A DNA stretch of 64,000 nucleotides from Lingula anatina (taxonomy: Eukaryota; Brachiopoda; Lingulata; Lingulida; Lingulidae). The translations under genes and the position numbers were made by a program. The notes beneath the pieces were generated by a model. The model was not told the DNA's origin, did not search any database, and saw only the letters and a list, made by a program, of their open reading frames with translations. Shown in pieces: positions 14,101 through 24,924 of this stretch. Each line of letters begins with the position of its first letter. The first letter of the stretch is position 1. The stretch spans positions 330,367-394,366 of the forward strand of contig NW_019775449.1 of assembly GCF_001039355.2 (NCBI RefSeq), read 5' to 3'.

Positions 14101-17100
14101 CAAAGGCTAAAATCCAATGTGCCTAAAAATCAAGATCAAAACTTCCATGAACTATGGGGAAGTCACATAACAAATCCTAATCAAATGCATAGCATGGCAC
14201 TGCCATTTAGTGAAAAGGTTGGAAATATGGCATGGGGGCCAGTGTGCTGCCTAGGCCAATGATATTTTTGGCTCCCAAAAGTGGGAACTTTGCTGCTAGT
14301 TGGAAAAATCTCATCCTTGAGTTAAGAACCTCCATATGTCAGGCATTATCAACACTGATTGCAACAAGGCTGTACTTACTTGAGCTGTGGACTGTAGCAG
14401 ATTGCGGCATTGCCAGGGAGAGTCCATGGTGTCGTGGTCCATATGACAGCAAACAAGTTATCAGGACAGCTGCCTTCAAGATTGAATGAAAAGATGAAGA
14501 ATGGACTCCATTCAAGTTCTTTGGCTTAATTGCAATTAGGTTAAAATGTAAATCAAGTTGAGAGATATGAAGTCTGTGGGAAATGAACCAACCAACAAAC
14601 CAATCCCCCCCTCGTTAACACTTGAGGTGTTCTGGCATATACCTCTCAGGTAACAGTATTATTTCAAACATAATGTATGAGCATTTAAGGACATGACATC
14701 TGAAATTCAGAATAAATGAATATCATCATACCTAAAAGTGTGGTAAGAGCAGTGGAGGTGTGTGCTACTTTAACCTGCAAGTATATTGCAGTACTCTTGT
14801 GATCTGAGTGGTACTCCAGCTCTGCTTCAGCCAAGGCAGTTCTGAAATTGAAGAGATACTTATTATATTGATAGTTTCAAGTTTTTACTTGCAATGACAG
14901 ATACTTAACTAGAGGAACAGAGAGGTGATATTACCTTCTGAATGTGTATTATCAGATGGTTTAAGCATATCAAAGGGATAATGGCACATTATTAAAGCTA
15001 AAGAGTTGTTATGAAATGATCTCAATTTACACACATACTGACTAAAACAACTGTGGAAATTTATCTTTAGTCCACAACCAGCAAACAGTGCAGTGTATAG
15101 CTATTTTTTCTGGTTAATTGTGTATGAACTGACATGCTCAAACCAGTGATAAGATGTACTTGGAACTTTTCAACCATGTACAAAAATTTGGTCAAAAGTT
15201 TACTTGTTAAATCAAGGCTTTGCAAACACGACAAAATTTTACTTTGGCTAGTACAATAAAACGTACATTACCATCTTCATGAAAACATACTACTGATATG
15301 GTTAAAAAATTTACTAACAAAAACAAAAATAAAGCCAATATTATAGAGCCAAGAACACATGTCTCTATGTCAGGAATTGAGAGCAGTTACTCTACCTTGA
15401 AGAAGGGGACCAATAGACAGGCATGAAGTCATCGTAAATGTACCCCTGGAAAATTTGAGAAAAACAACAGAGAGTGAAACATCTATTTCTCAGATTGTAA
15501 GAATACACCAGATAATGGTGTGTTACCTAACAATATCATCAATGTTTGGTGCCCAATACAGTAATTTTCAGAAAATGAGTGAGTAAAATATAAATTCTAA
15601 AGCTGTAAATTTTTCTGGGCAGTCTACCTTTTTAAACATGTCATAAAATGCTGTCAACTGGTTGGCTTCATAGTCTTTATCAAAGGTAAAGTAGCGCCCT
15701 TTAGACCAATCTGCCATTATTCCCCACTGCTCAAATGATGCTGTCTGAACCTTGATAGCTTTTTCTGCAAACTTCCTGGCTGAAAATTAAATCTTCCATA
15801 TTTAATTTAAATTATACAAACACAATTGAATCCTACCCTATGAAAAATATTGTCAGATATCATTAAACCATTATTTAAAAGCACTTCACTATAAAATGAA
15901 AGAGAAGTGCATATTTGAAAGCACAATGAATTGAGACCAGATGGAAAACTTCTGAATCGTGTATATGTGATGCCATCAGTTTGGAAATAGTAACCCCTAG
16001 CTAACAACATATTAGCTTACGAAATATCAGAGTAGAAAATTGACAAATATATTAAAAGTGATTGTACGTGCAATGTACAGACTATGCTGAGAGTCCTGGG
16101 TACCTACCTCTCTTCCTAATATCCTGGGGAGAAACTGTTTTAAAATCTGCTGCATCTTTTCCCAGTGCCTTCAACTCTATAGGCAACCCATGGCAGTCCC
16201 AACCAGGCACATAGTGCACCTTGTACCCCCTGAGAATTTTGTACCTGTTGACTACATCTTTCAGGATCTGCAATAATTTCACCAACATGGATTAAAGGGG
16301 TATCTATAGGTCTTCTTAAACTACCTCAACAGACAACTAAATGGACACAACTAGTCCATTTTCAACAAAAAAAAATTATCTACTGGAACTTCAAATACTC
16401 TTTTAGTTTGATGAGGAATTAAATTTTTTCCAATTACATTTTTCCATATTATTGACTGAAAGTCTGCATATGTGTAGTTTTAAACAGTAAAAGGATTTCA
16501 AATATTTCCAATTACCTTGTTTACTGCATGCCCAACGTGGGGATCTCCATTAGCATAAGGCGGTCCATCGTGCAAGATGAAATCATCAGGTCTGTCTTGC
16601 TGTTTCTGCTGCCAGGAGTAAAGTTCATCAAATCCACATGACTAGAAAATAGAGGAAAAATCATCTTTCTGCTTTTTCCATAATCCACAATTTTAGAAGG
16701 AAAACTTATTGAAAGTGATTTCTTCTATGCATGCTACTCAATTAAATATAACAAGTATAGTTGGACAATTGGCAGATTTGTATAACCTCCAGTACAGAAG
16801 TTTGGTTAAATGACTCAACAAAAATCATTTAAAAAATGACAACCACTGAACAAAAAAAGCAAATAATCATAATATAGTAAGCTGTGCTTTCCTCACCACA
16901 TTTGCATGTACTATACTAGCTTTGCAGAAATAAGCATTTGTATGTGCATGCAATTTTGTGATTTGAATAAGCCTTAGGAGCAAGCCCCATGTACAAGGGT
17001 TTGAGGGTAGTACAAGGGGGGGGGACGTTCATTTATGTTTATTCATTTAGATCCATTTACACATTTGCTCAGAATCTAAACAGTTCCATTGCTTGTACCA

Positions 17101-17643
17101 ATACTAGGACTTATAAGCAGCAATTTAAGAAAAAGAAGTACAAGTAAGGGATAATTAATTATCGTCTAGCAGCTTCAGTAGGAGTGTCAGACACCCAAGC
17201 CACTTAAGCTGAAAGCAATTTAGCGAGAAACCCCTCGGAGATGGATCGATCCTGTTACCATTAGATCGATCTAAGTATGGGAACTTGATCAGTCCTAATA
17301 GGCTATACACCCATCGTTCCTACACCCAACAGAATTAATGAAAAGAAAATGTGTAAATGTGAGACTCTTCTTCACTTCAATTATCAACCTTAAATGTATG
17401 AGCTTTGTCTCAAAATGAATGCAGCTAAATCCTAACCTTCTGAACTTTGAGTTCTGTGGCTGGTAGATTTTTAAGACGTTTTCCTGTGTGAAGCAGCGGT
17501 TCAAGCTCTCGAGGAAACTTGGGGTGATTTAGACTGTCTGTGTATGGCTTGTTACTACTAGAATTACTGGCTTTATCTGCAAAGGATCTTAACTTCAAAC
17601 GTCTAAGATACAATGCTGGTTTTGTATACACGGTCTTCCACAT
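113..17643 (-). CDS. IARS2: Mitochondrial isoleucyl-tRNA synthetase, 3' end beyond window
   Basis: Class I synthetase that charges mitochondrial tRNA-Ile with isoleucine in the matrix. Exons, 5' to 3': 17437-17643, 16516-16641, 16108-16267, 15628-15779, 15396-15445, 14732-14841, 14380-14473, 13495-13610, 13099-13271, 6602-6692, 5771-5916, 5267-5427, 4854-4956, 4524-4617, 4073-4181 or 2539-2647, 3471-3573 or 2071-2173, 1514-1639, 1167-1298, 887-990, 518-663, 113-303. All join in frame through GT-AG introns, giving 898 codons; human IARS2 is about 1010, so roughly 100 residues with the C-terminal zinc-binding part are off the left edge. Seen: an Arg/Lys-rich N-terminus like a mitochondrial presequence, HVGH (HIGH class) near residue 104 after [62 protein letters not shown], and KMSKS near residue 646. 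ATG at 17643 is chosen; the GTG just upstream is not. Exons 15-16 occur twice (separate entries). Confidence 0.93.
2071..2647 (-). CDS. IARS2: IARS2 exons 15-16, copy A
   Basis: Two exons, 2539-2647 (109 nt) and 2071-2173 (103 nt, carries KMSKS), lying at the right end of the contig that stops at N 3108. Against copy B they differ at 8 of 212 positions, all synonymous, while the introns differ much more. Both have intact splice sites. Probably one haplotype of the same exon pair rather than extra exons. Confidence 0.85.
2250..2289. repeat. (AAAT)n microsatellite
   Basis: About ten aaat units in IARS2 intron 15 of copy A. The equivalent intron of copy B lacks the array. Confidence 0.95.
2601..2812 (-). 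repeat. 71-bp tandem repeat containing the 5' part of IARS2 exon 15
   Basis: The unit 2601-2671 (acceptor plus the first ~46 nt of exon 15 and intron sequence) is repeated at 2672-2742 almost exactly and again, degraded, at about 2743-2812. The second unit keeps an intact acceptor but lacks the exon's 3' half. The other haplotype (around 4190-4210) has only one unit. Confidence 0.85.
3108..3108. other. Single-N contig join flanked by duplicated IARS2 exons
   Basis: Sequence ~1820-3085 left of the N is repeated at ~3185-4490 right of it, in the same order, as expected for an unmerged dovetail overlap. Confidence 0.75.
3109..3190. repeat. CG-rich repeat end with a perfect palindrome
   Basis: Directly after N 3108 comes a run of cgacgacgg words, unlike the AT-rich surroundings. 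It is followed by an inverted repeat of 14-bp arms around 3156-3186 (atgtacagacaca / tgtgtctgtacat). It looks like the edge of a dispersed repeat, and may have broken the assembly. Confidence 0.45.
3471..4181 (-). CDS. IARS2: IARS2 exons 15-16, copy B
   Basis: Second version of the same two exons, 4073-4181 and 3471-3573, at the left end of the contig that begins at 3109. The encoded protein is identical to copy A. Exon 16 ends in phase 0, but exon 15 needs one carried base, so splicing copy B exon 16 to copy A exon 15 shifts the frame and soon meets TAA. A transcript can use only one pair. Confidence 0.85.
5050..5120. repeat. Compound (TG)n(AG)n microsatellite
   Basis: About 15 TG units (5050-5080) followed by about 20 AG units (5081-5120), in IARS2 intron 12. 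Confidence 0.95.
5867..6190. repeat. ~160-bp tandem duplication including part of IARS2 exon 11
   Basis: 5867-6020 (the 5' end of exon 11 and adjacent intron 10) is repeated at about 6027-6190. The extra copy contains the first ~50 nt of the exon with its acceptor region, but no donor half. It therefore looks like a dead exon fragment inside intron 10. Confidence 0.8.
6346..6590. mobile_element. MITE with long imperfect terminal inverted repeats
   Basis: The arms share, inverted, ggggagtctcactaaattgc and the following tatcaa.ttaaccgg, and the ends are TTCCCA-type. Flanking CATAGA (6340-6345 and 6591-6596) is a likely 6-bp target duplication. Its edge lies 11 bp inside the intron from the IARS2 exon 10 donor (6600-6601). 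A related half element lies near 17190-17290. Confidence 0.75.
6693..9319. other. IARS2 intron 9, left part, upstream of innexin
   Basis: No coding sequence recognised. It holds poly(A), poly(G) and poly(C) tracts (6871-6896, 7221-7243, 8008-8024), a 23-bp direct repeat (caccacatctctctatagg) at about 7781-7826, and presumably the innexin promoter and 5' UTR exon, which I cannot place. Confidence 0.4.
9326..10504 (+). CDS. Innexin gap-junction channel protein (single coding exon)
   Basis: Four-pass plasma-membrane protein of the innexin/pannexin family, expected to form gap junctions or hemichannels. The 392-residue ORF has no intron. Seen: hydrophobic segments near residues 31-52, 115-137, 195-220 and 281-303; two cysteines in each extracellular loop with equal spacing (C59/C77 and C251/C269); the second-loop signature CDFR...HTVQC; and WRIYTP after the fourth segment. 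The usual YYQWV before the second segment is absent; DYRVS stands there. A good acceptor (tttttgtttcag) ends at 9320, so the 5' UTR is probably spliced and the ATG at 9326 is the start. An AATAAA lies at 11530. The gene is nested in IARS2 intron 9 on the opposite strand. The family call is firm; the subtype is unknown. Confidence 0.93.
   Translation: MVLFLKVLGNIGNSVKKGDGDFFLRLNYFHTPIVLVAVTVISFLVFVFAPMFGSPAVNCWTPGRYRPAHEEYTKFVCSLYGPGYKYTLELNKYQQGIGVPPPKPLDQKYQQRPDYRVSVILLLFQAILFIIPIFIWKAAVCNTGITVPDLTNEESEKPKEKFIEQFDKYSNSSDEERENLKRCSSSFCFGVNRFFGCFLISVFIALKCWYIGNIFLQLAFIFGPQANYATSISDIFNFSDTQTSFVVEYFCDFRIMENNVAIHKHTVQCIASTFAIQLTQGLYTALVMWLVVLFFANCYSFLSWVFYLWRIYTPIKQSLMYANENEHLMQEFIDNYLKKDGVLLLGMIDRNTAANNGQATGILEGLWKQYLKKRHFIRATAPDPSEMDPLRP
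10505..13098 (+). other. Innexin 3' UTR and remaining IARS2 intron 9
   Basis: Non-coding. AATAAA at 11530-11535 followed by T-rich sequence is a plausible poly(A) signal, giving a ~1-kb 3' UTR. From about 12420 to 12780 there is a repeat-like block with several GGTCC/GGTCTG words in both orientations, perhaps a degraded inverted-repeat element. No other gene is seen. Confidence 0.4.
17190..17290. mobile_element. Partial copy of the 6346-6590 MITE family
   Basis: Shares the gcaatttagcgagaaacccc / ggagatggatcgatc block and a gatcgatcta...gggaac end with the element at 6346-6590. The other arm is not recognisable. It lies in IARS2 intron 1. Confidence 0.55.
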
Positions 17644-17717
17644 CACGTGTAGCCTTCAGATTTTGTTAGTCTGCTTTGCACGTCCTCAGACATGTTTCAA
17701 TGGACTAGCGCCATCTT
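17644..17717 (-). promoter_or_regulatory. IARS2 5' UTR and proximal promoter with YY1-like site
   Basis: On the minus strand an AAGATGGCGC word (17708-17717) lies about 70 bp upstream of the ATG and resembles a YY1 site, common in promoters of nuclear genes for mitochondrial proteins. A CACGTG E-box word (17644-17649) abuts the ATG. Assignment is by motif only. Confidence 0.35.
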
Positions 17718-17962
17718 GACAAGAGGAGCTTAAGGTCGACTTCATCATAAAACTACTTTTAATGTCTATCCAATCACGATAAGAAATCACAAAAACACGA
17801 TAGGGGAATAATAAAAAGCTGAATGTCAGATGGATATATTGGTATTAGCTGCGATGAGGAGTGGAGAGGGGACCTCTGGTGGCCTTTCTCTTTAAACATA
17901 CGCGCGAGACCTCTGGCGGCGGTCTACCAATAACCTTTCACTCAATATGCTTGGACTACGTA

Positions 17963-18240
17963 CAATACAATACAATACAATAAATTTTATTTCATGTCGG
18001 TTACAAATTGAATGGAAACATTAGCTTTACAGCTATTCTCCGACTGTATAAGGACAAATGTGTACGTGTACTTTATGAGTTATAATATATATATTAATCC
18101 AATTAAAATACAAACACCAAAGCTTCCAAAATGGCACATAAATAAGTAAAAAAAAACTGAAACAGTGTCATTAAAACAATCTGCAAATCGTTAAAAGCAA
18201 TTTAATGAAGAAAGAGCAAAATGTTTTTATCAATGTACAT
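17963..18240 (-). mobile_element. Haplotype-specific insert with (ATTGT)n tail, possible retroposon fragment
   Basis: The two BFAR haplotypes match up to 'cttggactacgt' (17959 / 26019) and again from 'attttcagatacttac' (18245 / 26438). Between these points the sequences are unrelated: ~280 bp here and ~420 bp in the other copy. This insert begins with taca-aatac repeats, which on the minus strand would be an ATTGT-repeat 3' tail as in some non-LTR retroposons. The class is a guess. Confidence 0.35.
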
Positions 18241-18685
18241 GCTATTTTCAGATACTTACAATTTCGGCATATTAAAAACTCCACTGATAATTATTGTTGT
18301 ACAAAATATTTTATTCAAAATGAAATTTCAATCATACATGTAGATAATCATAGGGAAAAAAATTAAAACTGCTATTTCACCCTCAAAAAAAAAAAAAAAA
18401 AAAAAAATCTAATTACATGGTTTACAACACAAAATTAATGTCACTGTTACTGGAGATTTAAAGACTCCTTACAGGTTTTACCTACCAAAATGAATCTTCT
18501 GCTTTTCATTCAATGCTAAGTTCTACATGACTACTGACCAGCCAATTAAGATCCCATGTCTTCTTTTACAGTTCAGAAAAAAATACATATATTGACATCA
18601 GGTTATTTTATAGGAGGGGTTATTTAGTTTTGTAGGCCTTAATTGGGAAAGATATGTAGCTTTGCCAGATATGAAGCAAGTAGTC

Positions 18686-18688
<3 letters not shown>

Positions 18689-18728
<40 letters not shown>
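18689..18728. repeat. (AT)n microsatellite
   Basis: About 20 AT units in the 3' flank of BFAR copy 1; the other haplotype has a short poly(T) at this place (26909-26919). Confidence 0.95.
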
Positions 18729-18732
<4 letters not shown>

Positions 18733-19530
18733 ACGTGTACAGTTTACCTTTTATATTTGCTTCTTAAAATTATACTATAGCACTAGACTAAGTATTTGTT
18801 GTCACTTGGACATCTGATTTCATTGATAAGTAGTTAAAAACAAGATATTTCAAAATCTGTTAAAATTTACCAAAAAGTCTGACATCTTCCCTCTCAAAAC
18901 AAATGTCTAATGATATGATTCAAATTAATTTCAATGTAACTGGGATTTTAATATTTGCTTCTTAAAATAATACAACAATACTGGAATTTGTTGTCACTTG
19001 GATATCTTTGTTAATATTGAATATGACAAGGATCTACACAAGTTCCACAACCTTAACTTTCTGGGATTTGTAAAATTATTACACTAACATGGCATCTAAA
19101 TATGACTAAATTTTAGTCCAATTTAAATGACAAACCAACCCCAAGCTGTACATACACATAAATATAACTTCAGTTTCCATTTACTCAATTCTTCAGTATG
19201 TATGATTATAGTCTTTTATTGAAATTTAGTAGAAATCAAAAACCTGGACCTTCACCTGTAATTGTTTATATGAACATGAGAGAAAAACACCCTCTGATAT
19301 GCCAAGGAAATATTACAAATGAAAATAATTATTCTTTGGTAGTTAAAAATAAATTCATATGTCAAAATATGTTAATAAATAACTTAATAATATCAGGTAC
19401 TTTATTCAAAAGCCAATTCATTGCATATTTAATAGCACTACACCTGCAACTCCAAATAGCCTCCAAAACATTATAGAAAAGTCAAACTCCTGAGTTCCAG
19501 CTTCAACACAAGCAGGTATGTCCAAGAAAG

Positions 19531-22500
19531 TTACTGAGCACCCATAGCCCGTTGTCTGCACAAGTCAAGAGTAAGAACTGGGTCCACATAAACTGTCATG
19601 TAGAACCAAATGTTTATTATAAAACCTGGTATCAGAGGCCACAAGAAGTAGGGCACCAACATTCCAATGACTTGGCCAAGGATGAACTGGATACTGAAAA
19701 CAGTGAATTTGATAATGATTATAGTTGTGCTCATTAAAAAGAAAAATATCATCTTTGAATTTTTTCATGTGAAATGGTAAGTATATTCCCCATAGAGTGT
19801 TGTGCTATTTTGTATTCAAATATGTCTGAAATTTACAATATCTAAACACCCATATTTATGGCTTAATATACATAACTGAAATTAAGGCAGTTTAATAAAG
19901 TATGTGCAGACTAAAAGATACCAAATAATGTGTCAGTGTCACACATCATAAAGATTGCACTTGTATGTTAAAAGAACTATAAAGGATAAAAAACTGTAAA
20001 GTTTATTGGACATCTCACCTTAACTTTGGCTCTGACCAGAATTTTTTTACAGCTAAGGCTTCCTGCACTGTGCAGCTGATGCAGCTGATAAGGACAAGGT
20101 TTGAAGTCCACCAGTGCACACTCATCCAGTCCCAGGTAAATACAGCTATTAACCAGTAAGGACAAAGAATCAGCTGAGGTAAAAATCTACACCACTGTCC
20201 TAATGTAGGAGGAGGAGCCTGAAATTGAGAAGAAATGTACTAGTACTATGAATTATGCCAACTCCCACAGTGAGGCTCTACAAATTTCTTCTTTAAAATG
20301 CACATTTCAGACTTACAAAAAATAAACTTTTAAAACATATGGGTCGTTTCATTATTTCAGCAACATAAAAGGGATAACTGTACAGTTACTGCCATTTTGT
20401 CCAATAAACAAAATTTCCTGGGGTAAGCAATGATTTTTCCTTACTTACTAATGGTTAATGAATCCATTCCGGCATTCAAAGTGAGTCCACGTTTTATTCT
20501 AAAAAGTTTGTTTTTTTGCAATACCTTCTTAAAAGATCATGTCATACAAAACTGCTGTTATCCCTTTAAGGCCGGTGATAGGGTTAACTACGCTTAAAAT
20601 CATGTTTTTGAGTTTTTTGTGTGTTTCTATTAATCAAAAAAGAATCTAACGTTGGATGTAATAATTTTTTTGAATTTGCACCGCAAAATGTGTCTGATGA
20701 GTTTTTCAACCGGCACGCGCCCCAGTCAGGCTGACAACTCTGTTGCTAAGGGCTGTTGCCATGAGGGGGGCGGAGCATAGTTAATGAGTTATAAGCCGAT
20801 TACGTGTGCGGTGATAGGTCATAAGTCTTACATCAGCTAAGCAGTGAAGTCGAGTACGCCATGGGGAAGAGAAAAGTTCGTGTTAAAAGTCCATTTCCAG
20901 AGGAAAGAAAGAAAATTTTGAGAGTATGTGGGCAGTTGGAGGAAAACCGGTATTTGTCCAGTCGGATGACGAGAGAGAGAATCTACATGGAGTGAGCGCT
21001 CGTAAGATTATGAAGGACTTTGAACAGCCCTCGGAGTCTTCTGACAGTGATTGTGATGAAGAAACAGTAGCTCTTGGGTACAGGCTTTGGCACAGTGGAC
21101 AGTTGTTAGAAAGTGCCTACAAGTCGTGTGTTTGTCGTGTGTGTATGGCGGCGACGTTGTGTTGGTCGATAGACAGTTACAGCCATTGGCGCATGTACAG
21201 CTCAAATAAAAGAATCATGAAATGTTTAATATTATTCGTCTTTCTTTTTTCTTTATGTATACCTAATAAATGGGTGAAAGAGTAAATCGAATTGTCTAAA
21301 TTAATTGAGAAATGTATTTGTACGAAAAATTTATTACTAAAAGAAAAAAAAAGCTAGAAACGATACTTTTAGCCCAGCTCTTAATTTTGGCGATATATAT
21401 CGGCGAGCGTATCTGCGACACGTTACGAATCTGGAAATGATTGTTGGACGCCGTTTGTCGAAGGTGAAAACTAATGTTGACAAAATATAATTTTTTCTCC
21501 AATAAATGAAATCAAGGAGCTTTAGAGACACGCAAAAAATTGATGTAAATGGCCAAACGAGAGAAATCCAAGCATGGGTTGACAGCATGATTAAAAAAAA
21601 TAACAATGAAAATAAAAACGCATGTTAACTTGCATTTTGCGATGTTTGGAGAAAGACAATGTCAAAATCACAGATCAAGCGGGAAGAAAGAGTTCAAAAT
21701 GTACCCAAAATAAAAATCACAAAAAAGACTTCTTGAAAAAATTAATACCCCCCCCCCCTCGAGTTCACAGTTACCAGGATAATCAGTTTAGAACTACTAC
21801 TGTCACCCAGTTTTATCTGATCACTTTGCCGATAACAGAAAAGGAATCTCTCAGGTAAAATTATTCGATTGCCGAGGGAGACCCATTGAAACGTTCAAAT
21901 GCAACTTCACACCTCTTAATTGTGGTTAAATGTAATCGCCTTTGTTAGCGCTTCCTGCTACATATCCTTGACACCCTACTGGGCATCACTAAGCTAGGGC
22001 CCTCTCCAGAGCTGTCAATCAAAACGGCGGCACGCTTACAAGCCTAACGAGTGGTAGGAAAATGTAACAAAAACACGATTTTCTGCCCTTTCAAACCACC
22101 CTAACAAAATATTTTTAGATGACAATGAGCAATGGTTCCATCTGATCGTATAACCGATGACAGGTGAATTTGCCAGCTAAGCATTTGACTAATAAGCTCT
22201 GTTAACCAACCTGTGAACGTTTTTGGCTGTTTTAACAGCTTTCTATATTGACGAGATAAGTGAATCGCTGCCAAGTATATCTCACTATCTGAGCAACCGA
22301 TCGTTACAAAAGTTGCACCTATTGTTGTTGGGAATGTGGACTACAGCATGATATCAGGGGTTTAAGAGGAAATTGTTTGTTTGAAAGTTATCGTCTTTTG
22401 AAGTGAATAACCCATTGAAATATGGGGTAATTTAACGTAAAAGATGATAAAATCAAAAGTAAATAGTTTAAGACAATTCCCTGGTACCGCGCTGAAGTGC

Positions 22501-23611
22501 TTTCACCCAGCTTTATGAGGCCTTTTGAATCACTTGAACAGCTGTCTTGGTTAAAGAGAAAATCCCAATTCCGAAAACGGCATTTTCCCCCTAAAATTGG
22601 CGCTATAGCGTCATCCGTTGGACACTGTACTTAATCCCCGTCTTTAATTGGCCTTTTGGGAAGTTTGTTTTAATTTTTTATAAAAACTTATAAGCCCAGG
22701 GCTTTGTTTCTATGACTTTGGTCCTTTTACTATTAGTCCCCTTAAGTAAGTCACTTTTCACTAGCATGCTTGCACCTACCCTATTAGCCATCAGCATTTC
22801 ATCTGAGACATTAGCCACAGGAGCAACTTTATGTATAAATGGAAGGAAAGAGTCTTGGTAGTCATACCAGTAAAGATAGAGGAACATTAGCCTTGGATGA
22901 TTCCTAATGCCATACACAAAGAAAATGGTCTTGCCAGGATAAACTGCCTGAAAGAATTGCAAGTGTAAACAAATATATTATATCAAACCTACAAGAACAG
23001 TTTGGAAATCCATGCCCATAAGTTGCATTACATGCTAAGGTTTCCTCTTTTTTTGTAAGGACATTTACAGGCACATATATACTATAAAGAGAAAAGAATA
23101 CATCAAAATGATTCAAATTGGTGGTAAACGCGTGTAAACATGCAATAGTACATCTATGTTTGAATAAACCTACATGGGCTTAGCACTTGCCTTGAATTCC
23201 CACAAGTTTTTAGGTGGTTTCACACCAAGATGCTGAGCTACTTGTATTGCCCCCAGTAATACTCTTTTGTGAACTGGTGGAATAGATGTACCAACTATTA
23301 ACCCTAAATCTTCTTCTTGTAAGCTGCTCAGCAGATGACCATCTGTTAAAAAATGAAAAAATTATTATTGCTGCTACATCTAAATACAACATCAAAACTG
23401 TTTATCTTTTTCAACAGACCATCAATTTTTCCCTTGGATAGGTTATCTCAAGGTCATGTCATAGAAATAGCAGGGTACTGACAAGTAATGTTAACATACT
23501 CACTATAGCCCATAGCATGCCAAAAAATAGTACAGAAAATAACACATTATTTCACTGTACAGCAACCATGGCAAATGCAATTTAGGCTTAAATTCCAGTA
23601 TCAGATTTATA

Positions 23612-23659
<48 letters not shown>

Positions 23660-24924
23660 CTCATACATGTAGATACTAAATTAAATGATCAAACCTATTT
23701 GATGTTCCTTGAATTTCCCAGCATACATCTGTTTTGCCCATTCACCATGTTCCCCAATCCAGTCAGCGACCTCTTCCACAGACCACTTCTGCACTGGTTT
23801 GTTCACCAACAAAGTACTGCCATCTCCATTAAACCAGCTTAAAGTCAACCAGGCAAACTTGAATACAAGAGAAATAGAATAATTGGTAAAACATCCATCT
23901 GTGTATGAAAATGCCCTAAAAATAAATCATGGACTCAAAAAAAAAAATGAATTCACCTGGTGAAATGAAATGAAATGTGTGTGTGTATGCATGTGTTGCA
24001 GTGAGTGTGTGGGGAGCAGAAAAGTGGTTAAAAACAACAAATCTAACAAATATTGATACATGTAGGATCAACTGCTGTGATATTCTAAAACAGTGAAAAG
24101 GTTAAACCCCTCAACACCAAAAGAAAAATTTTTTTTTTTAGTGATTGGGATATATAGTTTCCTAATATCATTTGTAACTAAAGACCCTAATGAACTAAGT
24201 CCACACTCAGATGCTGACGTTGTATACATACCACTGCAACTGTCAGAGATATACACAGTCCAGAACAAAAGCCACCAGCCAAAGCCCCACCAAACAACTG
24301 GTTAGCCAGGTTTCTTGCTTGAAAATTGTGCTGAAAAACTCTTTGTGTTCCTAAAGAGAGCTGCTGCTGCTGGGTCATCTTTCTGTCAAATTCTGCTACT
24401 GCCAGTGCTAAATTTGAATCTTTTTGTAGTTCATTCCATCTTTCTGTATATTTTTCACTCATGAATTGCTTTAGTAATGATCTGAAAATAGAATAATTCA
24501 CTGTCATATTATTCAAGCCCCCCAAATAGTTAGGATGCTTATTTTCTTAGATATATTTACTCACATAACTGTAGAAATGCTGTTTGTTGTTCATGAGAGC
24601 CAGAATCACCCTTTTCAAACTGGACTAGACAGTTTTCAATTTTGCCTGTGCCATATACTTCACACCAGGCAAAATAGCTGACAAAACTTACCTCAAGTTA
24701 ATGTTCACTTTAGGGTGTCCAACCCAAGCCTGTTGACAGACTGGACAGGATTGCCTCTGACCCGCCAGATACCACTGTGCCAGGCAGTGTCTGCATAAGT
24801 TGTGTCCACAGTTTAATGTTGTTGGATCTATCAACATTTCAAAACATACAGGACAATTGAAATCCATTTCTTGCAAAGTGGGCCTCTGAGTAAGATAAGG
24901 TGGCCTGTCCATGTCAGCTGACAT
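19531..24924 (-). CDS. BFAR: Bifunctional apoptosis regulator, haplotype copy 1
   Basis: ER-membrane RING ubiquitin ligase with a SAM domain, known in vertebrates for restraining apoptosis and ER stress. Exons: 24692-24924, 24232-24481, 23695-23857, 23191-23342, 22780-22947, 20019-20218, 19531-19693; all phases fit and give 442 residues (human BFAR about 450). Seen: a C3HC4 RING with C24, C27, C39, H41, C44, C47, C60, C63; a hydrophobic stretch near 145-170; a SAM domain (KWSVEEVADWIGEHG... through VGTSIPPVHKRVLLGAIQVA); the block NPRLxxLYLY-type YWYDYQDSFLPFIH; and several C-terminal hydrophobic segments including LWPLIPGF. Intron 4 uses a GC donor (AAG|GCAAGT). A 5' UTR acceptor lies at 24971. 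Intron 5 carries a TTAA-flanked insertion missing from copy 2. Confidence 0.93.
20570..22741. mobile_element. 2172-bp TTAA-flanked DNA transposon, polymorphic insertion
   Basis: Copy 1 has TTAA (20566-20569), 2172 bp, then TTAA (22742-22745); copy 2 has one uninterrupted ccctTTAAgtaag. This is a filled/empty site pair with exact TTAA duplication. The ends read GGCCGGTGATAG and, from the other side, GGGGACTAATAG, so weak inverted termini beginning GG. TTAA targets fit piggyBac and Kolobok/T2 families; the TTAAGG edges resemble T2/Kolobok more than the CCC-type piggyBac end. Short ORFs begin at 20861 (MGKRKVRVK, 45 codons) and 20926 (119 codons, acidic SSDSDCDEE patch); neither is a recognisable transposase, so it is likely non-autonomous or decayed. 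Confidence 0.75.
23612..23657. repeat. (AT)n microsatellite, BFAR copy 1 intron
   Basis: About 23 AT units; the allelic position at 29647-29670 has about 12 units, showing length polymorphism. Confidence 0.95.

Noticed and set aside
20926-21285. 119-codon ORF as a host gene
   Set aside because: Lies wholly inside the polymorphic TTAA-flanked insertion, so it belongs to the element.
24535-24691. Possible extra BFAR exon between exons 1 and 2 (frame with CLVQFEKGDSGSHEQQ)
   Set aside because: Its phase does not fit exon 1, whereas exon 1 to 24232-24481 joins in frame and matches the known BFAR order. An alternative exon cannot be fully excluded.
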